Source: Rosa chinensis
Lineage: Eukaryota; Streptophyta; Magnoliopsida; Rosales; Rosaceae
DNA: 64,000 nt
Direction: 5' to 3'
Assembly (NCBI RefSeq): GCF_002994745.2
Contig: NC_037091.1
Span: forward strand, 22,821,789 to 22,885,788
The notes beneath the pieces are model-generated. The model worked only from the letters and a program-made list of their open reading frames with translations, ran no database searches and had not been told where the DNA came from. Every line of letters begins with the position of its first letter. Positions within the stretch are counted from its first letter, which is position 1. This document shows, one piece after another, positions 23,061 to 33,000 of the stretch. Both the position numbers and the translations under genes were made by a program.

Positions 23061-23159
23061 ATTCCAAGGATGGGTCGTTGTGACGCCATCCTTATCCATT
23101 AAGTAGAAGGTGTCGGGGCTAACGACTTCCAATATTTTGTATGGGCCTTCCCAAGTTGG
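23061..23159 (-). pseudogene. C-terminal end of a Ty3/gypsy pol polyprotein
   Basis: On the minus strand a 33-codon stretch reads PTWEGPYKILEVVSPDTFYL, then MDKDG, then HPWN. This is the typical end of a Ty3/gypsy integrase region (WEGPY box followed by a strand pair). It is cut at 23184 by the plus-strand LTR. It gives the minus-strand direction for the element containing the antisense ORF. Confidence 0.75.
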
Positions 23160-24598
23160 GTGGAGTGCGATTGGCGGTGGAATTGTGATGACCTGGATTT
23201 CTGTTATTTAATTTTGGTAATTAATAATGGACCAGTTGTACGAATAATTGTTATTGTGCTTTATTCTTAAGTTGTATGTGAAGTGGAATGGTTTTCGTAC
23301 GTATAATTATTTGAATTTCACAGTTTAGGGGGTCGTGTGAAGTTTGGCTTTTTATACGTTGTGATTCTCGGAAAACTTCCTTCTCGAGAGTTGTAGAGCG
23401 CGTTGATACGAGTTCGTGAACATGTGGAATGTGGGAATCGGAGTTCGTATGAGAAAGTTATGGCCATTGGAAGAAATTTCCATTTTGGTATAAATAAAAG
23501 TTTCCCGAGTGGGAAATTTACTATTTCCATTTGGTTTCCATTTCCGGAAACTGATATTTCTCTCTCTCTTCTCTCTCAGCTGCACCTTCAGAATCAAAAA
23601 TATCCGATTGACCCGACCCGGATCCGGACTATCCGACCCAGCCGGAACTCGCAGCTCCGACGATCTCTGGCCATGAAACTTGGTCAACTGATTCGTCTCC
23701 TCCATCTGGTCGTCTCTGTGGTATCCTCTAGCGGCGATATCCACCGTGTACGGCGCAGCAAAGAGGCACAGTTTGGTCTTTTCGGACTTGATCGGAAAAC
23801 CCTTTGGCTTCGTGGGAGCCTTCTGGATCGATCTATGGTGTTTGTTTGGATCGATTTACATGGAAATCGGTTCAACTCGGATTGAGCAAAAATCTAAAGC
23901 TTGTGAGGTAGTTGTTGACCCTTTATGCTTGTTTTCTGACTTCGAGCTACTTATGAAAATTCACAAGCATGCTTAGATGAACAGCTTTGATGTTGGGAGT
24001 TTTGTGAAATATTGAGTTTTGGCCGGCGGAGGTGCGCCACCGCCTGTGGCCGCGTTCTGGTGGCTTTCCGGCCATGTAGGGAACTGTTTTTAGTATTATA
24101 TATGTTCTATTCATTGATACGAGCGTTTCGATATATAGTATGAAAATTTTGGAGTTCGTATGGATTTGTTATGATTTTTTACCGTTTCATACTAGTGGAT
24201 TTATTTGATCCGTGAGGATTCGAGCTTCCGATCGACTTGTGGTTTGGACATATCGATCGTGGAAGTATCCCTGAGAATTCGGGAGGTCTCGGATGTGGTT
24301 TCGCCTTGATTGGTGCCACTTTGAGGATTTTAGTTCAAAACAGGGGTTTCGGACTTAAATCGTTTGTGAATTGTTACTAAGTTGAAACCGTATGTGATTA
24401 GGTACTTGACGAAGTATCCTTGGACGGTTAAATTGTGGTTGAGCTGCTTTGTTCTGTATTGAAGACGCAGTGGCAGTTTCGAGGTGAGTAATCTCCCATG
24501 GTTCATTATGAACGGAATTACCATTATTGTTTTGGCGTTAATTATTTAACTGCAAACTATAGTTGGTATTAGTAGGCATTCCTGAGCGAATGACTACA

Positions 24599-24620
24599 TA
24601 TATATATATATATATATATT
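24599..24620. repeat. (TA)n microsatellite
   Basis: Alternating T and A within the LTR. Confidence 0.9.
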
Positions 24621-24779
24621 TACGTGAAATATTTATATATTCTTGTGAATGATGTGTGATGAATAATATGCATGATGGTGTTCATATTATTGTTGAAGGC
24701 GACTTTTGAGGAAACAATATTGTGGAAAAAGATGTTTTCTATTGTTTGAAAAGTATTGAGTTTGATGTTACATTTTTAA

Positions 24780-25032
24780 GTCAAGCGTGACTCATTTTAA
24801 TGTATTGGTCCTTGTACCAAGGGTCACAGATGGTGAGCAGGGATGGGGAAAGCCGAAACTAGATGTTTGTAACGTTTTTAGGTCAGGTGTGACTTACTTA
24901 ACGTTTAACTTTGAGACCAGACAGGGTCTGAAGATCATATGCCACAGATGGTGACCTTGATGTTTGATTTTATGACCAGACAGGGTCTAAAATCATATGT
25001 CACAGATGGTGACAGGTTGCAGATGGTGACCA
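24780..25032. repeat. Cluster of short inverted repeats in the gypsy LTR
   Basis: Several small stem-loops follow each other: GTCA-AGCG-TGAC, CCTTG-TAC-CAAGG, GTCA-GGTG-TGAC, AGACC-AGACA-GGGTCT (twice in similar form) and GTCAC-AGATG-GTGAC (several forms). The words CACAGATGGTGA and GACCAGACAGGGTCT recur. It occupies a position in the LTR similar to that of the hairpin array at 13371-13685. Confidence 0.7.
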
Positions 25033-25796
25033 AAGCAGGAAATGGGTAATCACGTCCTTGGCCAGACTAATGGTTACGATTTCAGTCAGAGTTCTAGTAT
25101 GTCTGCCATTATAGCTTATGGGGGTAACGGTCGAGGTTGCTGGAGACTCATAAGTCTGTAGTTTAAAGGAGAGTTCCGAGAGTATTCTTCTTTTATTGTC
25201 TAAATGAGACTTGAATTGCTTCTTGATGGTTAAGTTAGCAAATACAACATTGTCACAGCGGTGAGTTGTCCTTTCGGTGGAAATGATATGGAGGGTTAGA
25301 AGGAATCATGGTTGCATGTTTTCCTTAAGCTGATATGTGTGAGTTGTTGATTGATGTTCATGAGTTACTCATACGAGCTTTTATAAGCTTACCGGGTTTT
25401 GTGTGTGGAAACCTGGTGCACTATTCAATGGTGTAGGGGTTAATCTTGTAGGTCAGGGTAATCGTGGCTAAAGTTGAGGTAGCTTGTTGGCAGCAGAATG
25501 GGTAGGAAGCAAATTTTGTTGGCTTTGCCATTGTTATGACTTCCGCTATGTAGTAAGCTCTGATAAGCATTTACATTTTATTTTGTGATGAAAATTTAAT
25601 TTGTAAGTTTTGTGTAATATGTGACTCTGTGGAGCGGGTCAATATTGGAATTGTGTTTTCAGGGCATCAATATGTATTTGTTTTAAAGGGACGATGTCTC
25701 CATGTATTTTGTATTGATGGCTGAATGATCACGCATGTATAATTATGAGATTATATATCGATTATTATTGTGTTGAAAATCAGGAGAGTGATAGAT

Positions 25797-25808
25797 TGGT
25801 ATCAGAGC
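25797..25808 (+). promoter_or_regulatory. Primer-binding site of the gypsy element
   Basis: TGGTATCAGAGC, complementary to the 3' end of plant initiator tRNA-Met, just after the LTR. Confidence 0.9.
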
Positions 25809-26106
25809 GTAAGTCACATATTTGGTGACAATCAATACTCCTCGAGTGGTGGCCCGTTTGCAGCGGATCCCCATCAGATGCTCTTTGGTATTGATATAGT
25901 CATTGGGTATGTAGTGAGCGGTAGGATGTGAGTCATCAGGGTAGTGTCGGCTCAGAGGATGAAGTGTAGGAGCTAGATGTAGCTTCTATGAGTTAAAGAC
26001 TTTTGGAATGATGACCTTTAGTTTTAACTCAAGATTGACTTAGGGGATGGAATTGTATCCACTGACGTAATGTTGTGGTTGATCGAGTCATAGCGTTGAC
26101 TTATAC

Positions 26107-27140
26107 TTGTGGTTGGGAGTTGTACAAGTATTAATCACAGGATGCTATGCTCTTTGGGTGATAAATTCACAAGGAGGCAGAGCTAGGGGTCGAGTTAGAC
26201 CCAGAGGCAGGGGTAGAGCCCGAGGTAGGGGCAGGATTCCTCCTCCTGTTGAGGAGATGTTCGAGAATGATGCTGAGGCATCGAATGTTGAGTTGCATGT
26301 TCCACCTGTTGTGGAGGTTGCGAATGATGTAGATCCCACTTGTTTGTCAAAGTTGGCAAAGGAGATTTCGAGACTGGGAGGAGTCCCATTTCAGGGAGGT
26401 ACGGATCACATGTTGGCAGATCAATGGATTGAGAACATGAAGACCTACTTCGAGATGGTCGTCTGTGACGACATTGAGAAGAGGAAGATTGCCACATTTA
26501 TGCCCCAAGATGATGCACGGGTGTGGTGGAATGGCACACAGAGAGTGATGGATGTGTCTACCATGACCTGGGATGGTTTTGTGGAACTATTCAGGAAGAA
26601 GTACTTTCCGCCTTCTGTGAGGGAGCAATTGGAAAGAGAATTTGTCTTGTTAGTCCAAGGGACTAAGAGTGTGAGAGAGTATGAGATTGAGTTCTCAAGG
26701 TTGTATCGCTTTGTGAGGCAGATGGATGCTGAGAGCTTAGCTATGAAGTTTCAGTGGGGACTGAATGCTTCAATCCGGCGCAATGTCGCTGTTCTGGAAT
26801 TGAAGATGGTGGAGCTCATTTCGCTAAGGCTATGGCCATTGAGCAGGAGAACCTAACTTTCCAGGAATATGAATAAGCTGAGAGGGATTTCCAAAGAAAG
26901 CGAAAGGCAACTGCGGGTAGCAGTAAAGCATCTGGGAATCGAGGTGGATTCTGGAAGAGGCGCAGAAATCATCAGCAGGCGCCAGCTAGGGCTGCAGCTG
27001 CACCTAATTGGCAGGTGGCAAACCAGAAGTGTTTCAATTGCAATGAGATGGGCCATGTTGCTCGAGCTTGCACGAAACTGAAGAACTTGGCATGCTTCAC
27101 ATGTGGCCAGACGGGGCACTTCTCAAAGGATTGTACCTAG
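26107..27140 (+). pseudogene. Ty3/gypsy gag with two zinc knuckles
   Basis: After an Arg/Gly-rich start (RGRVRPRGRGRARGRGR) comes the retrotrans_gag domain: FQGGTDHMLADQWIENMKTYF, ARVWWNG, WDGFVELFRKKYFP, EFVLLVQGTKSVREYE and YEIEFSRL. The frame shifts by one base near 26800 and continues with KAMAIEQENLTFQEYE. It meets TAA at 26874-26876 (likely from CAA), then runs through a basic stretch into two CCHC knuckles, C-FN-C-NEMG-H-VARA-C (27030-27071) and C-FT-C-GQTG-H-FSKD-C (27093-27134). A TAG at 27138-27140 stands where Gln is expected. Gag would package the element RNA; this copy cannot encode a full protein. Confidence 0.88.
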
Positions 27141-27194
27141 CAGGGTAGGGGACAAGGGAACCAGCAGAGGCAACTGCCTCAGGAGCAGGCTAGG

Positions 27195-28478
27195 GTGTTT
27201 GCTATTGGTCAGCAGAATACTGGAGTAGAAGGTACCTTATCCTTATTTGATTTCTTTGCTAGAGTGTTGTTTGATACGGGAGTGTCCCACTCTTTCATAT
27301 CTAGCTCTGTGATTGATATGTTAGGTTTGACTCATATGCCTCTTGCTAGACCCTTGTGTGTTATTTCCCCACTTGGTGTTTCCCTTAAGCTTGATATGTT
27401 TTGTGATGCATGTTCGATTGTGATCGGTGGTAGAGAGCTTTCTGCAACTTTGATTGTGTTAGCAGATCATACGTATGATGTTATTTTGGGTATTGATTGG
27501 CTAAGGCCAAATCATGCTATAATTCATTGCTTTGAAATGGTAGTGTCATTTCATATACCTGGACAGCTGGTGTTTCGTTATCGGTGTCTTAGGTTAGATA
27601 CTGCTTTGAGGGCAAGATTCTTAGCTCATGTGGAGTCAGTGAGTTGTGCTGCGGTTATGACAGAGATTGTTGTGGTTTCCAAGTACAATGATGTATTTAA
27701 GGAAATACCAGGGTTACCTCCAAGGAGGGTAGTGGATTTTGCTATTGATGTGATACCAGGTACTGCACCTATATCAATGGCACCATTTCGGATGACACAA
27801 ACTGAACTTAAAGAGTTGAAGGAGCAAATTGATGGTTTACTTGAACAAGGGTTCATTAGACCTAGTAATTCTCCTTGGGGTGCACCTATGGTGTTTTCGA
27901 GGAAGAAGGATGGTTCACTACAGTTGTGTGTGGATTATCGGTAGTTAAACAAGGTGACGATCAAGAATAGGTACCCTTTACCTAGGATTGATGACTTGTT
28001 TGACCAGCTTAAGGAAGCTACTGTATTCTCGAAGATCGATTTGAGATCTGGATATCACCAGTTGAGGGTGAAGGATGATGATGTTCCTAAAACTGCTTTT
28101 AGGACCAGGTATGGACACTTTGAGTTTGTTGTCATGCTTTTTGGTCTAACCAATGCACCTGCTGCCTTTATGGACTTGATGAACCGTATGTTCAGTCCGT
28201 GCTTGGATAAGTTTGTGGTGGTGTTCGTGGATGATATCTTGATTTATTCCAAGACGTTGGAGGATCATGATAAGCATCTGCGGATCGTGCTCCAGATTTT
28301 GAGAGAAAAGAAGTTGTTTGCGAAATTCAAGAAGTGCGATTTTGGCAAAAGGAGGTCAAGTTCCTTGGTATGTAGTTTCGAAGGATGGAATCTCTGTGGA
28401 TCCTTTTAAGGTTGAAGCAGTGATGAACTGGGGCCAACCTACTACGGTTACTGAGGTACGTAGTTTTCTGAGTTTGCA
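27195..28478 (+). pseudogene. Ty3/gypsy protease and partial reverse transcriptase
   Basis: The frame starts with the pepsin-like protease box VLFDTGVSHSFIS and its second part (DVILGIDWL). It continues through DVFKEIPGLPP into RT: ELKELKEQIDGLLEQGFI, PWGAPMVF, KKDGSLQLCVDYR, then [39 protein letters not shown], then FGLTNAP and the catalytic [14 protein letters not shown] at 27942-27944 replaces the Gln of the DYRQLN box. A frame change near 28350 precedes the [16 protein letters not shown] block. Coding sequence ends abruptly at 28478. The YVDD-type active site is intact, but the gene is truncated and interrupted. Confidence 0.9.
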
Positions 28479-29220
28479 AGTCCCCGAGAAAAGAAGAGAA
28501 ATTATAAAAAAAAACTCAAAAATGAGAACTTTTAGTAAAATATACCTCTTAGGGTTGCAGTTTGCCTTTGATCCTTGTTGTTGGATTGCAGACGAGCTTT
28601 CGATCATTGGTTAGGATTGCAGAAGCTACTTCAATCCTGATTACGTGTAGTAGAACTTTAATCTTAGTTACGTGCAGTCGAACTTTAATCTTCGTTATGG
28701 GACTGCAGAGGCTGCTTCAATCCTGGTTATGTGCAGTTGAACTTCAATCCTGGTCACGGGATTGCGGAAGCTGCTTCATTCCTGGTTGTCGTAGATTGCG
28801 TGCGGAGCTGCTGCAGAGGGTTAAGGGGCTGAGGAGGGGCCCTTGATGCGCAGGGGCAGCGAGGGTGCATGGGCGGTGGCGAGGTTAGCACGGGCTATGG
28901 GCAACAGAGGCATCGGCGGTGGCTAGGGTTTTTGGGATTTCAGGATTAAGGATTCGTGCTGATGACGTGTTTAAGGAAAACCAAAATTTGGAGAGAACTT
29001 AGTCGTCATTTCATTGATAATAGGGGCATCTTTATATAGAGGATTACAAGACATAGAATCAAAGTCGTATAAGGAAAGATAATCGTACAATTAATCGGTT
29101 ATCTATGAATATTTCTGAGAATATCTCTAATTCTAAATCCTATTACAACTAGGTCAAGTAATTTAGAGTTTGAGCCAGACACATATTCTGGATTTACTTG
29201 AACACGGAAAAGATTATAAG
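28479..29220 (-). repeat. LTR-like sequence, minus strand
   Basis: On the minus strand a promoter-like CTATATAAAGATGCC (near 29030) is followed by a leader with CACGTCATCAGCACGAATCC. Then come four or five imperfect repeats of a unit with AATCCTGGTTA and GCTGCTTC (28610-28790). This is the layout of a copia-type LTR and leader. No coding domain is attached. It abuts the truncated gypsy RT at 28478. Right border not resolved. Confidence 0.5.
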
Positions 29221-30072
29221 AAATCTACACTTATTGCACTAGATTTGAATGCATGGTTGAGTGGCGCTGGCAAAATTGTTTCCCCTTTTAGTGGCTGTGA
29301 TCTTGCTGCATCACATTAAAGGGCATGGTTGTTGGTCACAAAAATCTTATTTCCTTATCAGAAAACAAGTCAGTGGTGTTAAGGGTTTATGACGACTTTG
29401 ATTTGGACTAATGGTTTTTATTTATTATTATTTTTTTTGAATAAGTGAAATTCCATAAAAAGCATTGGGCCTGAGTTAAGTTTAGTTTTTTTGTTTTTAA
29501 TTAATAAAGGGTTGGTGCAAAGTTCATAGTTTAGTTTTTAATTAACAGTTCTCTCAGTACTTTCTGAACTAATTGAATTAGATAACATGTAAAGTTACTG
29601 AGATCACGTCTCTTATTATCACACATTTCAAATATGCGTAATGTTTGCCGTCAACCACTCGTCTTTTCAATGCAAACAACATTACGCCACAACGCCCTCC
29701 GAGAATCTGAAAAGATTTCTTCTAGAAGAAGAAAAATGATTGAAAGTCAGAAACGACCAGGAAGGCAAGCTTCGAACACACGCGACATAAATAAGCAGCT
29801 TCTATTGGGGCTGCAGGGTCAAACAAAAACACACTGAACAGTACCACTTCCATAAATACAACTCACAAGTCGCAACAACCAATCGGAATCCGTTAACTTG
29901 ATCTGAATTTCGTTTCAAAAACTCGTCGGAAAACCGCTTAATTTCCCCCCCCGCCTACATTCCTAAACCGCCCCCAAAAACCACCACCTTTGCAAGCTTC
30001 ATTTCAGTGCTCACACTTGGACACTTGTATAAAATCCTCTTTCTCCCTCTCTCTTGAAAAGTTGAAAACCAC
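29221..30072. other. Upstream region of the lipase gene
   Basis: No coding exon is seen. The last 150 bp become C/T-rich. A TATAAAA box lies at 30028-30034, 39 bp before the start codon, so it is either the core promoter with a very short leader or part of the leader. Confidence 0.5.
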
Positions 30073-33000
30073 ATGATTGCAGCCACTTCTCCTGTCAACT
30101 CCGCTTCCCCGATCCCCGCCCCGAACCCGACCCGAACCCGCCGCCCGCGCCAGCTCCGCCTAGGGTTTCCTTCCTTCTCCGAGCCGAGGCTCTGTGCGAC
30201 GCGGCCCAGGATGGACTTCCTGCACAGAATCGTAGGCGGAGGCTGCTGCCGGGGATCCACGCGCCAGGGGCTGAAGGTCGAGATTGATAGCGGCGGCGAG
30301 GATATCTTCGTTGCCGCCGCCAACAACGCCGTTCCCGAACATCTCGTCGTCATGGTCAATGGAATTATCGGCAGGTACGACTACGACAGTACGACTTCTC
30401 AATTTTAATTACAGAGCTAAGTTTTTATCTGCGTGGTAAAAATTGCGGTTATGCTTGATTGTGTGATCTGGTAGAAATGATTGCATTGGGAAAATGTGCT
30501 TAGATTGAAATGAAGCGCTGTGTAGGTTGGTTTATATGGTTTACTGTATTGGACTGTGTTAGAACTTAAGTTCAAAGGGTTGTTGAGTTCGATTTCGGCT
30601 AATTTTAGCTTGGCTTGTGAAAGAAGTAAATCATTTCCAAGCAGCATATTAAGGCTGTAAACATGTAAGGAAATCTTGAAGTTTGTGTGCTTGATTCCTA
30701 AAGTTGGTGAATAGTTTGAATTTTGTTTATGTTAAAGCAACACCTGCTTGTTTTTAACCCGGCTCGTCCTTTTGAGCTTGGGCTGCAACTCTGTAAGGCT
30801 TGTAGTTGTTAATTTCTGTGTTTAACTGGGAAGGGGAGATTAAATATCTAGCTTGAATGTTTGGACCAGCATTTTAGTAAGTATTACATACTAATGTTCC
30901 TTTGTTTGTTTTCTGCAGTCGAATGTTTTTGTTATTGGTTACATGGTTTTTCATTATTTCGTTACCTATATATCTGTTACTGTATTATTATGTTGAGTGA
31001 GTCCAGCTTTGATACAAATCAACCATGCTTAAATTTGGAAACAGAATTTTATGCAAACCCAAGCTTGAATGAAGCTTAAGCTCATTCTTAAGTCAAGCCA
31101 AGTCTAAGATCCCTATATGTCTCATCCTTAATATACTTTTGCAGCCTTATCTCTTCTGCCAATCTGTGATTTCAAATATTTTCCTTACTCTTCAAGTCTA
31201 TGTTGTTTTGTCAATTTGAGCGTTTGATGTTTTCCTTTTCTTTCTAGTGATTTTGATTGTCGTTGTGTCAAGATATCTGCATTTCATTGACGTTCTCTAT
31301 CCATGATTTCAGTGCTTCAGATTGGAGATATGCTGCAGATCAGTTTGTGAAAAAGCTTCCTGATAAAGTAATTGTGCACCGTGAGTGCTTCTTGCTACTT
31401 ATGCTCTCCTCTTTACATGTGCATCGATGTTTCTTTATATATCATATTGGTAGGAATGTCAAGGTTAAGCTTGAGTATGTATACGGGAATCCTAGAATAA
31501 ACGTGACTATAAAGATGTTTAAGAACTGTTTCAAGTTTGCTGAATCTGAACTACATTATACATCTAGTAGTTGCTTACATGCGTGTCTGTGTATTGTGTT
31601 GTGTGTGTGTGTGTGGCCAGTTCCAGAGAGGACCTCCTTACTTTAAGAATTTGAGGATTTTTACTATTTTACACTAGTATATGACCTAATTCAATGATTT
31701 CTACCGTTGATCCTTTAGATTCCTATGCAAGAATATATAGGCGCACTTTTATTGAGTTGCACGCCTGAAATACAAGGTTGTGTGAAAACCTGATACTTGA
31801 ATACTGCATCTCATCCTTTGTCTTCCTAATTCTTCCTCCTCTCTTTTTTCACGGTTCTTTTTTTCTTTTCCTTTCTCCCATGTTAGCTCTCTCTACGGGT
31901 TCTATATCAGTCATTTCAAAAAATTTAACTGCCAAAGTCCCTATAGATGTGATATCTTTTAATGAATGCTCTAAAAGCTGATGATAATATAAAACAGACA
32001 CACACACACACGTGTGTGTGTGTAATATTGTGATTGTGCAGGCTGGACTTTTTTTTTTCCTGCAATTGTACGATAGGAATTCTAGTCTTTTCCAGAATAC
32101 TTGTATGCTTCTAACTTGATATTTTGTCAGCAGGCAGTGAATGTAACTCTTCTAGATTGACATTTGATGGAGTTGACTTGATGGGTGAGCGGCTAGCTGA
32201 GGAGGTATAGTTATATCAATTCACATGCCTTAGAATAGCATACCTTTGTTTATGAGACTGTCCTAACATGGATGGTTTTAAGTGAAAATAGAAAAATTTT
32301 GTACTCCCCAGTAGAAGAAAAAAGCAAAGACAAACATCAATGTTAGAATGTTTTTATTTGAAATTTGGAGTATATCTTGATTCTAGAATTATATGCTAAG
32401 CAGGTATTAGCTGTTGTCAGAAAAAGGTCAGAGGTGCGGAAAATTTCCTTTGTCGCTCACTCTTTGGGGGGGTTGGTTGCAAGGTATGCTATCGGGAGGC
32501 TTTACGAACCTTTTCCAAAACCCGAACCCTCAGGTGATAATGGTAATTGCATAATTGAAGGGAATACAAATAATTTGACACAATCCCTTGACCAGCCTCA
32601 CCAAGGTACGATTGCTGGATTACAAGCTATGAATTTTATAACGGTTGCAACACCACATCTTGGCTCAAGGGGAAATAAACAGGTAGGTCAAGGAAATTGT
32701 ATCTGCTATGCTAAAGAAATTTGAGCATTTGTGAATATACTTCTGCATGTTACCACATTTAAATGGAGAACTATTTTATTTGAACTCTGGGGTATGTGCC
32801 TTTTTATTGCTAATTAGGTATTCATTAATCGTTTAAATTGCAGTTTATAATTGAAAAATGGAGATAATATATGTTAATAGTTAAACTTCTGATATTAAGA
32901 TTCTATGCTGGTTTTGATTACTGATATAGTGAGTACTAAATCATGTAGTATTGACAAGAGGTCCATGTATTGTAGAATTTCTAATGTTTTTGATACTTTG

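Larger units (their letters stand above)
23184..25782 (+). repeat. 5' LTR of the truncated gypsy element
   Basis: It starts TGTGATGACC and is 2.6 kb long. It has the family block GGAAAACTTCC, GAGTTCGTGAAC and GAAAGTTATGG at 23370-23465. A CCCAGTGAGT-type block is represented by GGTGAGTAATC near 24484. The 3' end is set at the last CA before the primer-binding site, 14 bp upstream of it, and is uncertain by about that amount. Confidence 0.7.
23184..28478 (+). mobile_element. Truncated chromovirus-like Ty3/gypsy retrotransposon
   Basis: The order on the plus strand is LTR (23184 to about 25782), tRNA-Met-type primer-binding site, gag with retrotrans_gag and two CCHC knuckles, aspartic protease, and RT. 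The sequence stops matching after AVMNWGQPTTVTEVRSFLSL in the connection region at 28478, where unrelated DNA begins. RNase H, integrase and the 3' LTR are missing. At least one frameshift and three stops interrupt the polyprotein. It inserted into the minus-strand Ty3/gypsy element to its left. Confidence 0.85.

Noticed and set aside
29955..30402. Minus-strand frames opposite lipase exon 1
   Set aside because: Shadow frames of a GC-rich plus-strand exon with a clear family match and splice sites.
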